Part shown: piece after piece, positions 11,101-21,163 of the stretch | Layout: every line of letters starts with the position of its first letter | Numbering within the stretch: the stretch's first letter is position 1 | From: Dysidea avara | Lineage: Eukaryota; Porifera; Demospongiae; Dictyoceratida; Dysideidae | NCBI RefSeq assembly: GCF_963678975.1 | Contig: NC_089277.1 | Coordinates: 22,227,440-22,291,439 of the forward strand | Reading direction: 5' to 3' | Length of the DNA stretch: 64,000 nucleotides | Translations under genes and position numbers: made by a program | Notes under the pieces: model-generated | The model's input: only the letters and a program-made list of their open reading frames with translations | Databases searched by the model: none | Told to the model about the DNA's origin: nothing

Positions 11101-14100
11101 AGATAAAGACCACGGAGATATGACACAAAACCCAACCTGTGTCACAATTACGCGATCGATTTTAATGAATAAAACAGTATTAGTTTTCACGCCTACTAGG
11201 CAAACCGCTTAGAGCAATGAGCTGAAAATCGGTGTATAGCTAGAATAATCGTCATAGAAAGTCCTTGCAGTAGTACAGAAGAATCGGATTACAAACCACT
11301 GAGTTATGATTCGAAAGCCAACTCCGTGTAGCAAATGCGAGATCGAGATACTCTAATAGAACAGTCACCCTAATAGAGCATTCGGCTAATTTATTTATTC
11401 CATTATAGAATTTTATTACATCACAAGTTATTCTGTAGGGAGTTCAGCTGCAAACAGTTAATCTTATAGACAGTTCAGCAAGAAGACAGTCACCATGTGG
11501 AGAGTTAAGCAAATATATCACTATAGAGATTCAGAACATTACAAGTCACACTGAAGAAAGTTCAGCTATAAACAAGTCATGCACTGTGTAGAGAATTCAG
11601 CTACAATTAAGTCACTGTCTAGAGAATTCAGTTACACAGAATTCAGCTACACACAAGTCACTGTGGAGAGAGTTCAGCTACAAACAAATTACCCTTTAGA
11701 GTGATCAGCTACAAACAAAACACTTTGCAGGGTGTTCAGCTGCAACAAATCAACCTTTAGAGCGATCAGCAATGAAGCAATCAACACAAATCTACCTGTA
11801 GAGAGATAAGCTAGAAACAAATCACCCTGTAGAGAGTTCAGCTACAAAAAATCACCCTGTAGAGAGATCAGCTAGAAACTAGACACAATGTAAGGAGTTC
11901 AGCTACAAGCAATCACCCTGTAGAGAGTTCAGCTAAAAAAAATCAACCTGCAGAGAGATCAACTACAAACAAATCACCTTATAGAGAGTTCAGCTACAAA
12001 CAGATTACCTGTAGAGAGATCGGCTACAAACAAATCAACCTGCAGAGAGATCAGCTACAAACAAATCACCTTATAGAGAGTTCAGCTACAAACAGATTAC
12101 CTGTAGAGAGATTGGCTACAAACAAATCAACCTGCAGAGAGATCAGCTACACACAAATCAACTTGTAGAGAGATCAGCTACAAACAAATCACCCTGTAGG
12201 GAGATCAGCTAGAAACTACACACAATGTAAGGAGTTCAGCTACAAACAAATCACCCTGTAGAGAGTTCAGCTAAAACAAATCAACCTGCAGAGTGATCAG
12301 CTACAAACAAATCACCTTATAGACAGTTCAGCTACAAACAAATTACCTTGTAGAGAGATCGGCTACAAACAAATCAACCTGCAGAGATATCAGCTACACA
12401 CAATTCAACTTGTAGAGAGATCAGCTACAAACAAATCACCCTGTAGAGAGATCAGCTAGAAACTAGACACAATGTAAGGAGTTCAGCTACAAGCAAATCA
12501 CCCTGTAGAGAGTTCAGCTACAAACAAACCAACCTGTAGAGCGATCAGCTAGAAACAAATTACCCTGAAGAGAGGTCAGCTACAAAAAATCACCCTGTAG
12601 AGATATCAGCTAGAAACAAATCACCCTGAAGAGAGGTCAGCTACAAAAAATCACCTTGTAGAGAAATCAACTACAAACAAAACACTCTGCAGAGAGTTCA
12701 GCTACAAACAAATAAACCTTTAGAGCGATCAGCAACAAACAAATCAACCTGTAGAGAGATAAGCTAGAAACAAATCACCCTGTAGAGAGTTCAGCTAAAA
12801 CAAATCAATCTGCAGAGAGATCAGCTACGTACAAATCACCTTATAGATAGTTCAGCTACAAACAAATTACCTTGTAGAGAGATCGGCTACAAACAAATCA
12901 ACCTGCAGAGAGAACAGCTACACACATATCAACTTGTATAGAGATCAGCTACAAACAAATCACCCTGTAGAGAGATCAGCTACAAACTAGACACAAAGTA
13001 AGGAGTTCAGCTACAAGCAAATTACCCTGTAGAGAGTTCATCTACAAACAAATCAACCTGTAGAGCAATCAGCTAGAAACAAATCACCCTGAAGAGAGGT
13101 CAGCTACAAAAAATCACCCTGTAGAGAGATCAGCTAGAAACAAATCACCCTGAAGAGAGGTCAGCTACAAAAAAATCACCCTGTAGAGGATCAGTTACAA
13201 ACAAATTGCCCTGTAGAGAGATCGGCTACAAACAAATCAACCTGCAGAGAGATCAGCTACACACAAATCAACTTGTAGAGAGCTCAGCTACAAACAAATT
13301 ACCCTGTAGAGAGATCGGCTACAAACAAATCAGCCTGTAGAGAGTTCAGTTAAAACAAATCAACCTGCAGAGAGATAAACTACAAACAAATCACCTTATA
13401 GAGAGTTCAGCTAAAAACAAATTACCTTGTAGAGAGATCGGCTACAAACAAATCACCCTGCAGAGAGATCAGCTACACACAAATCAACTTGTATAGAGAT
13501 CAGCTACAAACAAATCACCCTGTAGAGAGATCAGCTAGAAACTACACACAATGTAAGGAGTTCAGCTACAAACAAATCACCCTGTAGAGAGATCAGCTAC
13601 AAACTAGACACAAAGTAAGGAGTTCAGCTACAAGCAAGTTACCCTGTAGAGAGTTCATCTACAAGCAAATCTACCTGCAGAGCAATCAGCTAGAAACAAA
13701 TCATCCTGAAGAGAGGTCAGCTACAAAAATCACCCTGTAGAGAGATCAGCTAGAAACAAATCACCATGAAGAGAGGTCAGCTACAAACAAAACACTTTGC
13801 AGTGAATTCAGCTACAAACAAATCAGCTTGTAGAGAGATCAGTTACACACAAATCAACCTGTAGAGAGATAAGCTAGAAACAAATCACCCTGTAGAGAGT
13901 TCAGCTGCAAGCAAAATACCCTGTAGAGAGTTCAGCAACAAAGAAATCACCATGTAGAGAGTTCAGCTGCAAACAAATTACCTTATAGAGAGTTCAGCTA
14001 CAAACAAATCATCCTGTAGAGAGATCAGCTAGAAACTAGACACAATGTAATGAGTTCAGCTACAAGCAAATCACCCTTTAGTGAGTTCAGCTACAAACAA

Positions 14101-17100
14101 ATCAACCTGCAGTGAGATCACCTACAAAAAAGCACCTTGTACAGAGTTCAGCTACAAACAAATTACCCTGTAGAGAGATCGGCTACAAACAAATCAACCT
14201 GTAGAAAGATCAGCTACACACAAATCAACTTGTAGAGATATCAGCTACAAACAAATCACCCTGTAGAGAGATCAGCTAGAAACTACACACAATGTAAGGA
14301 GTTCAGCTACAAGCAAATCACCCTTTAGTGAGTTCAGCTACAAACAAATCAACCTGCAGTGAGATCACCTACAAAAAAGCACCTTGTACAGAGTTCAGCT
14401 ACAAACAAATTACCCTGTAGAGAGATCGGCTACAAACAAATCAACCTGTAGAAAGATCAGCTACACACAAATCAACTTGTAGAGATATCAGCTACAAACA
14501 AATCACCCTGTAGAGAGATCAGCTAGAAACTACACACAATGTAAGGAGTTCAGCTACAAGCAAATCACCCTTTAGTGAGTTCAGCTACAAACAAATCAAC
14601 CTGCAGTGAGATCACCTACAAAAAAGCACCTTGTACAGAGTTCAGCTACAAACAAATTACCCTGTAGAGAGATCGGCTACAAACAAATCAACCCGAGGAA
14701 AGATCAGCTACACACAAATCAACTTGTAGAGAGATCAGCTACAAACAAATCACCCTGTAGAGAGATCAGCTAGAAACTACACACAATGTAAGGAGTTCAG
14801 CTACAAACAAATCACCCTGTAGAGAGTTCAGCTAAAACAAATCAACCTGCAGAGAGATCAGCTACAAATAAATCACTTTATAGACAGTTCAGCTACAAAC
14901 AAATTACCTTGTAGAGAGATCAGCTGCAAATTAATCAACCTGCAGAGAGATCAGCGACACACAAATCAACTTGTAGAGAGATCAGCTACAAACAAATCAC
15001 CCTGTAGTGAGATCAGCTAGAAACTAGATACAATGCAAGGAGTTCAGCTACAAGCAAAATCACCCTTTAGTGAGTTCAGCTACAAACAAATCAACCTGCA
15101 GTAAGATCACCCACAAAAACGCACTTTTACAGAGTTCAGTTACAAACAAATTACCCTGTAGAGAGATCAGGTAGAAGAATTCACCTTGTAGAGAGTTCAG
15201 CAACAAAGAAACCACCATGTAGAGAGTTCAGCTGCAAACAAATCACCCAGTAGAAAGATCGGCTAGAAGAAGTTACCTTGTAGAGAGTTCAGTTACAAAG
15301 AAACCATCATATAGAGAGTTCAGCTACAAAGAAATTACCCCGTAGAGAGTTCAGCTAGAAGAACTCACCTTGTAAAGAGTTCAGCTACAAAGAAACCATC
15401 ATGTACAGAGTTCAGCTACAAAGAAACCACCTGTACAGAATTCAACTACAAACAAATCACCCTGTATAGAGATCAGCTAGAAGAAGTTACCTTGTAGATA
15501 GTTCAGCTACAACAATTCACCCTGTAGAAAGATCAGCTAGAAGAAGTCACCTTGTAGAGTGTTCAGTTACAAAGAAACCATCATGTAGAGAGTTCAGCTG
15601 CAAACAAATCACTCTGTAGAGAGTTCAGCTACAAAGAAACCGCCATGTAGAGAGTTCAGCCTCATACAAACCACCTTGTAGAGAATTCAACTACAACAAA
15701 TCACCCTGTAGAGAAGAAGTTACCTTGTAGAGAGTTCAGCTACAAAGAACCATCATGTAGGGAGTTCAGCTACAAAGAAACCACCAATGTAGAGAGTTTA
15801 GCTGCAAACAAATCACCTGTAGAGAGTTCAGCTAGAAACAAATCACCCCATAGAGAGATCAGCTGGACGAAGTCACCTTGTAGAGAGTTCAGCTACAAAG
15901 AAACCATCATGTAGACAGTTCAGCTGCAAACAAATCACCCTGCAGAGAGTTCAGCTACAAAAAAACACCTTGTAGAGAGTTCAGCTAGACGAAGTCACCT
16001 TATAGAGAGTTCAGCTACAAAGAAACCATCATGTAGAGAGTTTGGCTACAAAGACACCACCATGTAGAGAGTTTAGCTGCAAACAAATCACCTGTAGAGA
16101 GTTCAGCTAGAAACAAAATACCCTGTAGAGAGACCAGCTAGAAGAGGTTACCTTGTAGAGAGTTCAGCTACAAAGAAACCATCCTGTATATAGTTCAGCT
16201 ACATTTCAAGTCACCCAGTAGAGAGATCAGCTGCAAAAAAGTATCCTGTGGGGCATAATGGGCCTGTAATAAATATATGTATATGATTTGTATAATTACT
16301 AATAAAATCAAAAATAATTGAAGTAATAAAATTCTTCTTTAAGTTATTTTCTTCTTCCTGTAGTAAAGAAAAAAACACATGTACATGGGTTAAAAAGCCC
16401 CAAAGCCAGCCATAGGCCGGCTTTGCAGTATACAAATACAAAAAGAAGTGATATCTAATCAAAAACAGCCAAGCTGTAAAAAAAAATGCGGCCCCCAAAA
16501 AGGCCATGGTGAAAAAAGATGTGAAATCCAAGGTGGCGGCCAAGAAATGGCTGTGATGGTAGGTTAATGGTTACATTTTAATAACAACAATTCAGGTGAA
16601 TTTGGTGCCAAGACCAAGCGGCACAAAATTCACCCGAATTGTCGTTATTAAAATGTAACCATTAACCTACCATCACAGCCATTTCTTGGCCGCCACCTTG
16701 GATTTCACATCTTTTTTCACCATGGCCTTTTTGGGGGCCGCACCTTTTTTACAGCTTGGCTGTTTTTGATTAGATATATATATATAGCTATAACTTATTT
16801 CTCTATACATATGTAAAAGGACTTCATTGTACTTCATGTACTATAAGTACTTTGAAGTACCTTAAATACATTACTCAGGAGTTAAGTATAAGTACAAGTA
16901 CATTAGATTTGTGCAAAAAGTATTTAAGTATAAGTACAAGTACTCAAGAAGATGTACTTAAGTGTCCTTAAGTACAAGTACCAAAGTACTTCGCCCCATG
17001 CCTGGTACGTTGGCATACCTACTTGATCAAGTCACATGGCTTGTTAGTATGAAACGTGCCTGTCGTCTGGTAATTTTACTGTAACTCGATTAAGGTTGTT

Positions 17101-19534
17101 CGTAAATCAGATGACTCACTGATCCTGAATGTTATTTGCTGTGCACAGGCCTATGCATGTACTGCCTGCAGGGATATATACTAGTGTTTACCTTTCCCAA
17201 TCTCTCCCTCTGTTTTCCTCCACTAATAGGTGAAACAGTTTGACCAAACCATTAGTGTGAAAATGGGTGGAGCTGTAATTAGGAGAAAAGGAGTTTAGGA
17301 GTTCTTCAAGGTACAGAACTTACTGCTCAAATGCAACGTCGTCTCGTGAGAGTGTGAGCGATTTAAAAACTAGCTAATTAAAGGACATGGCACTTGCGAG
17401 TATTCATCCCAAACGAAATGGGATGGATACTCAGGTTCCATGCCCTTTAATTAGTGAGTTTTTTGATCACTTGCACTCTCACAAGACAACGTTGCATTTG
17501 AGTAGTACCATATGTAGGTCCCCACCTGACCAGCATCCATGCTATACTTAAAGATTAACTCATGTGTGACCTTATTTGGCTTTAAGTTGTGTGATATCCA
17601 GATTACCAAAGGTTTTTTTGTGTGTGTGTGTGTTCCAAAGTCTACATAATTCCATTTCTCTGAACTTCTATCAAACAGTACGGTAGTACCGTTTAAGTAG
17701 GAATCCCCTGAAACGACATGCGCTGCCAAAATTATCGCCTTTTAAAAATCAGCTTAGAAACTTCTTACACGACAAAAATCACTTTTACAGAATAATATTA
17801 GTCCATCTAGCATCGAATGTAGTGTTAAAAGCAAGAAAATGCTTACTGGCGGCCGGATATAGAATTTTAAAAAAATTGTCAAAACTCGAAATTTCGTCTC
17901 TCTGCCTCACTCACTCACTCACTCACTCACTCACTCACTCACTCACTCACTCACTCACTCACTCACTCACTCACTCACTCACTCACTCACTCACTCACTC
18001 ACTCACTCACTCACTCACTCACTCACTCACTCACTCACTCACTCACTCACTCACTGACCACAGTTGCAAGCCTAGAGCCCAAATGAAGCAGCGCACGGTC
18101 ACCATTTTACGCCACAACAACAAACTCACCGATGGGGTGTGCCTTTTGGGGTTCCGGCAAGTGTACGCCCTGTGCGCCTTGTCTTTTCTTTATCTTCAAT
18201 CAGGCTGCTTGTCTTCTTGTTCATCCAATAAAACCATATCGAGGCGTTAATTTTCCATATCACACTTTCTTTAAGCAGCATAATAGACGCCACAAAATTA
18301 TTTAAGGCACTTATACTAAGCTACTGTACAGAGGTACCGGTAATCCACAATACATAGTTCACAACATCACACCCATTCTGTATTATCGATCTATCGATCA
18401 AGACCACAATGACCATGCCCCTTTATGTTAGCTGTATTTGTGACCACACACCTTCAAGTTGGTAGGCTGATTTGAGCTCGGATTAGAGATTCTCTAGTCT
18501 AATACTATAAATCGATCTAAACCACCATGACCACACCCCTCTTGGGACTTTTGCAGGCTGACCCAAGATACTCTAATACAGCAGTCACCCTAATAGAACG
18601 GTCACATGTTTATAGCTAGCTGTATGCTTTATCAAAAAAACTAAACGAACTAGTATATTAAAAATTATAAATTTAAAAATGAAGTAGGAATCCAAGCGAT
18701 GAAAAGTAGTGAAACAAGAGATGAACAATGGTAGCTATTACAATATAGCTCAGTGGGAAATCCCCACTTTGGCATGGTATAACAATTATTTTGTGTTCAG
18801 TGCCAAAGTAGGGATTTCCCACTGAGCTATACTGTAATAGCTACCATTGTTCATCTCTTGTTTCACTACTTTTTATCACTTGGATTCCTACTTCTTTTTT
18901 AAATTTATAATTTTTAATATACTAGTAATATCATTCCCTGTCATTTGTAGATACTGGTTATTGGGCCTGCATTTTAATAGTTTGTTGTGTGGAGTACCCA
19001 AGCCACCAGGTGTGTGCTAATAAAAACCTGGTATTTGTCATTTATAATTGTCCTGGACAGAAAATGGTTCATATTATCTGGGTCATCTGGTCTAATTTCA
19101 ATTATGAACTGTGCGTTGTGTGCCTACTCTGTGTATACTAATACCTACTGTAAATGTCTATGTTTGTAATGATGTTGTCAACTTGAGTGCCCTGTGTTAC
19201 CAACAGACATCAAGCTTTCTCTACTGCAATTAGAAATGCACACAGCAAGGCTCAGTCAGTATCCAAAACTCTAGGACTATCATTGAGGTCTCCGCTGTCC
19301 ATCATTGAACATAGCTGTGAACTGAAAATGTGTAGAGGTGATCCACAAGATGCTAGTACACAAGACGGTAGTAGTGTGGCGTTGACATCTAATGTGGACT
19401 CACTGGAGTGTCAGTCTCTACATCAGAAGCTTACCAAGGCTGCACTGACGTATGTGTCTTCTGTTACTGTTGTGTTTGAGGCTGTGCCAATGAGAACATG
19501 TCAACACAAAAGATGTCCAAAACACCATACATGA
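8118..19534 (+). CDS. IRAK1BP1: IRAK1-binding protein 1 homologue (SIMPL domain), two exons
   Basis: Exon 1 is 8118-8575, ending 'CTAAG' before the donor GTAAAT. Exon 2 is 19207-19534, after acceptor 'CCAACAG'. The joined codon AG|A encodes Arg and the spliced frame gives 261 aa, essentially the length of vertebrate IRAK1BP1. Exon 1 carries the first half of the SIMPL/DUF541 domain ('VTIQDVGEITKYPDVIKFTV', 'LRSHGIGEKSLTIS', 'FLVEKLDSSVVIS'). Exon 2 carries the rest ('AIRNAHSKAQSVSKTLGL', 'TYVSSVTVVFEAVP'). In vertebrates the protein binds IRAK1 and RelA and modulates NF-kB signalling; that role here is inference. A poly(A) signal AATAAA lies at 19627-19632. The 10,631-bp intron is filled by a hAT element, a satellite and MITEs. 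Confidence 0.88.
9235..9740 (+). repeat. Composite interspersed repeat, copy A
   Basis: Matches copies at 20160-20675 (reverse), 23865-24440, 32800-33310, 33820-34400 and part of 58225-58425. Shared landmarks are 'TTGGCAGTATTGGTTAGG', 'GGAATTTTCTACTGGCTGAC', 'GGCTAAGGCTGTGGGCTTGA' and 'GGTGTCGATTCATGGTAGCA'. The short open frames inside are not conserved as a full protein. This is probably a non-autonomous element about 550 bp long. Confidence 0.7.
10112..10420 (-). pseudogene. Decayed hAT transposase C-terminal (dimerisation) fragment
   Basis: On the minus strand the frame reads 'KYPLLSRLAKNILGVPSSS' then 'VPVERPFSISGRKG', the characteristic hATC dimerisation motif of hAT transposases, ending at a stop at 10112-10114. 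Upstream, separated by a frameshift, are 'NSCTAFGLKDLVDHYKKQ' and 'EQVDEYIEA'. The rest of the transposase (BED finger, RNase H-like catalytic core) is not seen, so the element cannot move by itself. Confidence 0.8.
10543..10562. repeat. (AT)n microsatellite
   Basis: About ten AT dinucleotides at the junction between the hAT left arm and the module region. Confidence 0.8.
10568..11345. repeat. Degenerate ~185-bp tandem modules
   Basis: Two clear units share 'CACGCCTAC' and 'CAAACCGCTT', then 'atgagttgaaaat' or 'atgagctgaaaat', at about 11000 and 11187. A more diverged block precedes them ('accaaatttg', 'gagatatgagctg'). CpG content is higher than in the surroundings and 'GGCGCGCC' sits at 10603. 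No protein is recognised. It may be a separate element inserted in the hAT. Confidence 0.55.
11410..16245. repeat. 31-bp minisatellite/satellite array, about 155 units
   Basis: The unit is 31 bp: 'GTTCAGCTACAAACAAATC' followed by 'ACCCTGTAGAGA'. Variants include GTTCAG/GATCAG/GATCGG, CCCTG/CTTG/CCTGC and 'AAACTAGACACAATGTAAGG'. The length is not a multiple of three and the unit contains TAG, so it is non-coding. Each unit contains CTACA and TGTAG, which can pair. A higher-order 247-bp repeat is seen between about 14020 and 14810. The array is wholly inside the hAT element at 9876-17004. Units toward the right end (after ~15150) are more diverged ('aagaaaccatcatgtagag'). Confidence 0.95.
16451..16776. 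repeat. Long near-perfect palindrome (arms ~155 bp)
   Basis: The left arm from 'TATCTAATCAAAAACAGCC' to 'GTGAATTTGGTGCC' is repeated as the reverse complement to 'GGCTGTTTTTGATTAGATA'; the loop is only ~12 bp near 16613. It lies between the satellite and the right hAT arm. It has no conserved protein and is probably a foldback MITE. It could extrude as a cruciform. Confidence 0.88.
17310..17509. repeat. Foldback MITE in IRAK1BP1 intron
   Basis: The arms pair as 'CTCAAATGCAACGTCGTC' with its near reverse complement 'GACAACGTTGCATTTGAG'. 'TAATTAAAGGACATGG' pairs with 'CCATGCCCTTTAATTA'. The short centre is 'aacgaaa'. It is non-coding. Confidence 0.75.
17906..18055. repeat. (TCAC)n tetranucleotide microsatellite, 150 bp
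   Basis: About 37 perfect copies of a 4-bp unit. It creates an open frame of repeated Leu-Thr-His-Ser that I do not regard as a gene. Confidence 0.97.
18340..18620. repeat. Diverged direct repeat with ATCGATC and CTCTAATA-type motifs
   Basis: 'ATCGATCAAGACCACAATGA' near 18395 and 'ATCGATCTAAACCACCATGA' near 18511 are direct near-copies, each followed by 'ccacaccc' or 'ccatgccc'. Two 'CTAATA(C/G)AGCAGTCAC'-type motifs lie at 18565-18603. No gene is seen. Confidence 0.5.
18649..18927. repeat. Foldback MITE with ~125-bp arms
   Basis: The left arm 'CTAGTATATTAAAAATTATA' onward is repeated as the reverse complement ending 'TTTTTAATATACTAG'. The inner part 'TAGCTCAGTGGGAAATCCC' pairs with 'GGGATTTCCCACTGAGCTA'. 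The arms contain 'AAAAGTAGTGAAACAAGAGA', also found in the foldbacks at 19915 and 33380, suggesting a related family. Confidence 0.85.
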
Positions 19535-19914
19535 TCTGTAATGTTTGTTGTCCTATATCTAATGTGTTGAAAATGTGTTAATTAAAATTGATGTCTGTTT
19601 GCACATGGGGAATTACTGATTGTAACAATAAACCTGAGGGCCTGCGTGATCTATTTCTAGTTACCAGGTTGTTCCTAATTTCTGCAGGTGTGAATATACA
19701 CTGTAGTCTCTAGTTACACAATCCTAGTGGATTTTAGTGATGATGTAAGGTAGAGAATTGCACTGATAGCAATTGCATATAAAAGCAGTGTGCTATGACT
19801 TGGATAAAGGTGTGTATGTAAATCATTGGTGTTTCTTACATATGGGGGGGGGGGACATAGCCTAATTTGCATTTTTACACAATATACATAAACGCCACTA
19901 AAATTTTTTAAGTT

Positions 19915-20675
19915 GGATTAGGGATCAAAAGTAGTGAAACAAAGGAATAGCTAAAAAGTGATGAAACAAGGAAGGTTGCTTCTACCTGCTGATATACTAG
20001 TGGACATTTAAATCCCTAAACTTTAGTCTATAACCATGACCGAATTAGGGATTAAAAGTCCACTAGTATATCTGCAGAAATATTAGCAACCTTCCTTGTT
20101 TCACCACTTTTTGCCATATTAAAAGAAATGGCACCAGGAATACCATAAAAGTAATTTTGTGTCAGAACACACGTCCCAAGAATTAATTATGGAAGGATTA
20201 CGCTTTGTTTTCAGCTATGCTCCACCCATTACACAGCATTACAAACAAACAAAAAACAGTACGAGAAGCATCTCTGCAATCAATCCAGTCACTACGGAAT
20301 ATGGATGATAGCAACACAGCCACAGGGAAGCCATATTGTGCTATTGTGAATCGACACCTTGCGTTGTCAATGAAAATAACTAGAACACAAAGGAAGACAA
20401 AGGTAAGTCCATGATGCATGTATTTTGTACGTACTGTGTTTGGTAAAAAGACGCACCGCAGGATGAAGCGACATCAAACGGTGAAGAAATCAAGCTCATA
20501 ACCTTATTCATTGTCGAGTTAAGCTTAGCCTGAGGCATCATCAGTGTAAAATTCTGTTCAATAAAATAGTTTTATAATTTCATAGAATCTTTCTGGAAGG
20601 GTTTGGGGTTAGTCTGAAGACATTTTTGGGCTTGACTGTGCCCAACCAATACTGCCAAGCTGTCATGAAGGGAAA
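19915..20675 (-). repeat. Composite interspersed repeat, copy B (reverse), with foldback tail
   Basis: 20160-20675 is the reverse complement of copy A ('TATTGTGCTATTGTGAATCG', 'CCAATACTGCCAAGCTGTCA'). It is joined at 'GAAATGGCACC' to a foldback (19915-20120) whose arms carry 'GTAGTGAAACAA' and 'AAGGTTGCTTCTACC'. The same order, element then foldback, is seen at 32800-33600, so the two behave as one unit. Confidence 0.65.
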
Positions 20676-21163
20676 TTGAAACTGATTTTAGGATGATATT
20701 TTTGGATGGAAAAGTCCAGTTCTTCCCTTAAAAAAGTTGGATTTTATTCATAACACTGAACAGTTAAGAATACCATATGATGTTTGTGTTTTCTAACACA
20801 ACCATTGATCAAAAGAGATACTGTACAATAAGTGCATATTATGTAAGTTCCTATGTAGACTTGCATAACCACACATTGAATTACCTATTGATTACACAGC
20901 CTCAAGCCATAGTTACACTGTATAATTGTTGAAAATTCAGTCAGCAGAACTGTACATATTTTAGCCACAGTATCTATATTGTAGTGTTAATGAACAATGT
21001 GTTTAATTTATACTTTAACTTTATAAAACTAAAATTTTACATGAACACTTGCAATGTTATTTTTGCACAATCAATTATTAACTGCCATAATTATGTTGCA
21101 CGGATTTAAAATTATGAAAGCTATTGTAGTGATGCGTGTATATGCATGTATGTATATTTGCAG

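Larger units (their letters stand above)
9876..17004. mobile_element. 7.13-kb hAT-like transposon (Tol2-like ends) containing a satellite array
   Basis: The left end 'CAGGCATGGGGCGAAGTAC' (9876) is the exact reverse complement of the right end 'GTACTTCGCCCCATGCCTG' (to 17004). The flanks GTATGTTG (9868-9875) and GTACGTTG (17005-17012) match at 7 of 8 bases, fitting the 8-bp hAT target duplication. Both ends have ~140-180 bp of subterminal AAGTACTT/AAGTACAAGTAC repeats, as in Tol2-type hATs. A decayed hAT transposase C-terminus lies inside the left end (10112-10420). The interior holds a degenerate module region (10568-11345), a 31-bp satellite (11410-16245) and a long palindrome (16451-16776). 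Confidence 0.85.

Noticed and set aside
11410-16245. CRISPR-like appearance of the 31-bp repeats
   Set aside because: There are no unique spacers; the monomers are head-to-tail and the context is eukaryotic, so this is a satellite.
16211-16543. 110-codon minus-strand frame
   Set aside because: It covers satellite end and one arm of the palindrome; hydrophobic stretch comes from A/T runs.
17822-18250. 142-codon frame with repeated Leu-Thr-His-Ser
   Set aside because: It is the translation of a perfect TCAC microsatellite inside the IRAK1BP1 intron; no family resemblance outside the repeat.
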